Origin: UMGS1696 sp964621755
Lineage (GTDB): Bacteria; Bacillota; Clostridia; Oscillospirales; CAG-272
Direction of reading: 5' to 3'
Length of the DNA stretch: 64,000 nt
NCBI GenBank assembly: GCA_964621755.1
Contig: CAZUPI010000011.1
Span: 1-64,000, forward strand
Translations under genes and position numbers: made by a program
The notes under the pieces: generated by a model
What the model saw: only the letters and a program-made list of their open reading frames with translations
Told to the model about the DNA's origin: nothing
The model's database searches: none
Shown here: piece after piece, positions 61,510-64,000 of the stretch
How the letters are laid out: the number at the start of each line of letters is the position of its first letter
How positions within the stretch are numbered: the stretch's first letter is position 1

Positions 61510-61562
61510 ACTATTAAACTCCTGTATTTTTATTTTATCTTTATCTCTATGTCTCTGCTCAA

Positions 61563-62318
61563 TCAGAACTTAGCGGGTTCTGCGTCTTCTTCCTCTTCAG
61601 CTGCAGTAATTTCTGCTTCTGCATCGTTGAGCTGTTCGCCCTGTTTGCCTTCGATTACGGAGTCGGCGATAACGGAAGTGATAAGACGGATACCGCGAAT
61701 AGCGTCGTCGTTGCCCGGGATGACGTAATCTGCATCGTCAGGGTCACAGTTTGTATCGACGATAGCAACCACCGGAATACCGAGCTTCTTGCATTCGAGA
61801 ACTGCGTTGTGTTCTTTTCTGGGATCAACAATGAACACAGCTGCTGGAAGTCCCTTCATGTTCTTGATACCGCCGAGGTTCTTGTTGAGGTTATCCATTT
61901 CCTTAACGAGAGCCGCAACTTCCTTCTTCGGGAGCATATCGAACACGCCGTCTTCCTTCATCTTTTCGAGAGAACGGAGTCTTTCGATAGAAGAACGGAT
62001 GGTCTTATAGTTGGTCAGCATACCACCGAGCCATCTGATATTTACATAGTACATGCCGCAGCGTTCTGCTTCTTCACGGATGGTATCAGCAGCCTGCTTC
62101 TTGGTACCAACAAAGAGAATGTTGCCGCCATCTTCCACTGTCTGGCGAACGAACATATAAGCCTCTTCAAACTTCTTGATTGTCTTCTGGAGGTCGATGA
62201 TATATACACCATTTCTTTCGGTGAAGATGTACTCTGCCATCTTCGGATTCCAGCGTCTTGTGTGATGACCAAAATGTACGCCTGCTTCGAGAAGCTGCTT
62301 AATAGATACAATAGACAT
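61563..62318 (-). CDS. rpsB: 30S ribosomal protein S2
   Basis: The 251-residue protein starts at ATG 62318 (AGGGGG ten bases ahead): MSIVSIKQLLEAGVHFGHHT, then RWNPKMAEYIFTERNGVYII, FVGTKKQAADTIREEAERCG, RWLGGMLTNYKTI and PGNDDAIRGIRLI. The acidic C-terminal tail (EITAAEEEEDAEPAKF) is normal for S2. The frame stays open 61 more codons upstream but that extension does not match S2. It heads the minus-strand cluster. Confidence 0.97.
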   Translation of the reverse strand: MSIVSIKQLLEAGVHFGHHTRRWNPKMAEYIFTERNGVYIIDLQKTIKKFEEAYMFVRQTVEDGGNILFVGTKKQAADTIREEAERCGMYYVNIRWLGGMLTNYKTIRSSIERLRSLEKMKEDGVFDMLPKKEVAALVKEMDNLNKNLGGIKNMKGLPAAVFIVDPRKEHNAVLECKKLGIPVVAIVDTNCDPDDADYVIPGNDDAIRGIRLITSVIADSVIEGKQGEQLNDAEAEITAAEEEEDAEPAKF

Positions 62319-62530
62319 ATTTTTATGTCCCCCTTCGGTTTTTTCCACCATGCCGTCTATATCTGCCGCCGTGAGCTTCCGCGGAATCTGAGTCAGAGCG
62401 AGTTTCCCGTTCTTTATCCGCGCCATGTACCGGAACTTTATCTTCCGGCACGTATTTGGCACCGGGCAGACACGCCACCGGCATGTGTGTTTTTCGCGCA
62501 AGTCATTTTATTCCAAATAACACACGTGAA
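62319..62530 (-). promoter_or_regulatory. rpsB leader, with a hairpin and an in-frame open stretch
   Basis: The 5' untranslated region is about 210 bases. It contains GTACCGGAA (62427-62435) pairing with TTCCGGCAC (62443-62451), directly ahead of an ATG at 62426 that is in frame with rpsB. If used, that start would add 36 residues (MARIKNGKLALTQIPRKLT and more) to S2. No ribosome binding site precedes it. Long structured leaders on rpsB are often autoregulatory, so this may be an S2-binding site; that is inference. Confidence 0.4.
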
Positions 62531-62533
62531 GTT

Positions 62534-62562
62534 ATTATATCACATCTCTATATAAATATCAA
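62534..62562 (-). promoter_or_regulatory. rpsB promoter
   Basis: TTGATA (62562-62557), 17 bases, TATAAT (62539-62534) with TGA ahead of the -10 box, on the minus strand. Confidence 0.8.
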
Positions 62563-62596
62563 CGGCATGTTCATGTATTCATCAAAAATTTACAAT

Positions 62597-62893
62597 TCAA
62601 AAAAGCCATCCGCCTTTTTTATACTTCTCGCGTTTGCAGTCACACGGTTCGCATCGGATATTTTCACGAACTTCCACAAGCACTGTGTCCTCTCCGATAC
62701 AAATAATTTTTTCCCACGGAATTTTAATAGTATTTTTCGCAGAAAACATCCCAAAAAACTGTTCCGTAACAAAAATCGCGCAAATTTTCCCACAGTCGGT
62801 ATCAATCAAGTAATCGCAAATGAACCCAAGCCTACGCCCATCGCACGTATTAATAACATCCTTTTCCCGCAGTTCCGACGCGTTCACAATCAT
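62597..62893 (-). CDS. YlmC/YmxH-family PRC-barrel sporulation-associated protein
   Basis: The 98-residue protein starts MIVNASELREKDVIN (GGAGGGG just before; ATG 62896 and 62911 are in-frame alternatives). It is a single PRC-barrel: VINTCDGRRLGFICDYLIDT, then GKICAIFVTE and IKIPWEKIICIGEDTVLVEV, ending CEPCDCKREKYKKGGWLF. YlmC/YmxH family proteins are widespread in spore formers and often linked to sporulation; the molecular role is unknown. Four Cys in the tail region are unusual and might bind metal. It lies directly upstream of the rpsB promoter. Confidence 0.85.
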   Translation of the reverse strand: MIVNASELREKDVINTCDGRRLGFICDYLIDTDCGKICAIFVTEQFFGMFSAKNTIKIPWEKIICIGEDTVLVEVRENIRCEPCDCKREKYKKGGWLF

Positions 62894-63010
62894 CATTCCC
62901 CTCCAAACCATAAAATCTACATTATTTATACGCAGAGTCTCCGTGGAATAGAACTTCTTTATTGGAAATGGTCATGGAGTCCGCTACATCCACTGCATAG
63001 GGTAACTCTA

Positions 63011-63050
63011 CAAGCCCGCCAAACCTTTTGGGAAAGGTTTGGCGGGCTTG
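63011..63050 (-). terminator. Very stable 18-base-pair hairpin after the Gfo/Idh gene
   Basis: CAAGCCCGCCAAACCTTT (63011-63028) is perfectly complementary to 63033-63050 with the 4-base loop TGGG. It lies 35 bases beyond the stop of the oxidoreductase. There is no T tract on either side, so it is an atypical terminator or an mRNA-protecting 3' structure. Confidence 0.6.
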
Positions 63051-63085
63051 TATGCAGGGCAAATATTCACAAAATGGAGGCTTTT

Positions 63086-64000
63086 TCAATATACCCCATT
63101 GATTTCCGACGGGACTACTGCCGGCTGACGGGTGAAGGGAGCTTCTATTTTAATTGGCGCGTTTGCGCGGCTGCTCTTCTCGAAAGCGGTCATGATTTCG
63201 AGGACGTGGAACTGCTGCATGTAGTTAGCGCGATGCAGTCTTCCCTGCACGATTGCGTCAGCCATTTCGGATAAGCCGAGCGCGCGGCTGTTGTTTGTGA
63301 AGCCAGGGTCGAGTTCAACCTTTTCATAGCCGCTGCCCATACGGTTGATTTTTACGTCTCCGCCAAAGGTATTCGGGTCGGGAACGAGGATAGAACCCTT
63401 TTCGCCGTAGATTTCGATGAAGGTGCCTCGCTCAGCAAAAGTATCGAAGGACACAGTCAGAGAGACGATAGCGCCCGATGCAAAGCGAATTGCGCCAGTT
63501 GTAAATGTATCAACCTCTACGTCGATGATTTCGCCACGGTGCGGCTCGCTGCCGATGGTACGCTGCGGGAAGGAAATCCGGCCGTATGCCATGACTGATT
63601 CTACTGCGCCAAGCAAATTCACAAGTGCGGTAGTATAGTAAGGTCCCATATCAAGCATAGGGCCGCCGCCTCTTTTATAGAAAAATTCCGGGTCGGGATG
63701 CCAGCTTTCGGGGCCTCTTCCGAGCATGTGCGCATTTGCACCCACCACTTTTCCGATTGCGCCCTCATCGATAAGCCGTCTTGCAGTCTGGATTCCGGCA
63801 CCCATGAACGTATCCGGTGCGCCGCCGAGATAAAGACTACGTTCTTTCGCAAGGTGGACAAGCTCACGAGCGTCATCCACGTTTGTAGCGAGTGGTTTTT
63901 CGGAATAGACGTGCTTACCGGCCAGGAGTGCCGCTTTGGTCACGCCGTAGTGGTCATTCGGACGCGTGATATTCAACACGATATCCACCGCCGGGTCTGC
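63086..64000 (-). CDS. Gfo/Idh/MocA-family oxidoreductase, 5' part outside the window
   Basis: The gene enters from the right edge: 304 codons are visible, lacking the N-terminal Rossmann start (GxGxxG). Visible landmarks are the VDIVLNITRPNDHYGVTKAA strand, EKPLATNVDDARELVHLAKE with the EKP Lys, and the substrate domain with GGGPMLDMGPYYTTALVNLL. These NAD(P)-dependent enzymes oxidise sugars, inositols or sugar derivatives. With the glycosidases in this window a role in sugar catabolism is plausible; the substrate is unknown. Full length should be about 350-360 residues. Confidence 0.9.
   Translation of the reverse strand, partial: ADPAVDIVLNITRPNDHYGVTKAALLAGKHVYSEKPLATNVDDARELVHLAKERSLYLGGAPDTFMGAGIQTARRLIDEGAIGKVVGANAHMLGRGPESWHPDPEFFYKRGGGPMLDMGPYYTTALVNLLGAVESVMAYGRISFPQRTIGSEPHRGEIIDVEVDTFTTGAIRFASGAIVSLTVSFDTFAERGTFIEIYGEKGSILVPDPNTFGGDVKINRMGSGYEKVELDPGFTNNSRALGLSEMADAIVQGRLHRANYMQQFHVLEIMTAFEKSSRANAPIKIEAPFTRQPAVVPSEINGVY

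Noticed and set aside
1..64000. CRISPR array, rRNA or complete prophage
   Set aside because: No regularly spaced repeats, rRNA-like stretch, or phage structural genes were seen in reading the window.

Overview
The window looks like a chromosome segment from an uncultured-type Clostridia bacterium, probably Oscillospiraceae/Ruminococcaceae-like and from a gut or rumen habitat (inference). Supporting signs are a spore coat ATPase gene (spoIVA), a YlmC/YmxH-type sporulation protein, Gram-positive PolC, a T-box leader, S-layer-homology domains, many near-consensus sigma-A promoters with 17-base spacers, and cytosolic glycan-degrading enzymes. No rRNA, CRISPR array or intact mobile element was seen.

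Region 1 (1-7.0 kb) is accessory and decaying. It has an unrecognised remnant, an XRE regulator beside two palindromes and a strong divergent promoter, and three secreted-protein genes: a Cys-rich repeat protein, a lipoprotein, and an SLH-domain protein cut from its signal peptide by an in-frame stop. A truncated IS256-family element, a probable helicase relic, a DUF3990 gene with its partner, another coding relic, and a nitroreductase pseudogene with two frameshifts follow.

Region 2 (7.0-25 kb) is mostly housekeeping: an alpha/beta hydrolase, tRNA-Gly(CCC), a DUF3343/cysteine-desulfurase-like pair, T-box-pheS-uridine kinase-like-pheT-phosphoribosyltransferase, htpG coupled to a prephenate-dehydratase-like protein, phosphoglucomutase, a ferredoxin-type aldo/keto reductase and polA.

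Region 3 (25-41 kb) holds carbohydrate and envelope genes: GH5 and GH36-like glycosidases without signal peptides, a heterodimeric ABC exporter, a GDPD phosphodiesterase, a GH76-like enzyme coupled to a membrane protein, a second related membrane protein, secA, cardiolipin synthase and an SGNH hydrolase.

Region 4 (41-47 kb) is a sulfur block. cysK and an O-acetylhomoserine sulfhydrylase gene face away from each other across a regulatory region that contains an operator-like palindrome at the cysK start point and a short leader ORF whose Cys codons can pair with its own ribosome binding site. An HD-domain protein, hydE and mnmA follow.

Region 5 (47-64 kb) is mainly a long minus-strand block in the order rpsB-tsf-pyrH-frr-uppS-cdsA-dxr-rseP-ispG-polC-DUF554-spoIVA. 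It links translation, UMP synthesis, isoprenoid and phospholipid precursors, membrane proteolysis and replication. The ylmC-like gene lies upstream of rpsB, and a truncated Gfo/Idh/MocA oxidoreductase gene runs off the right edge.
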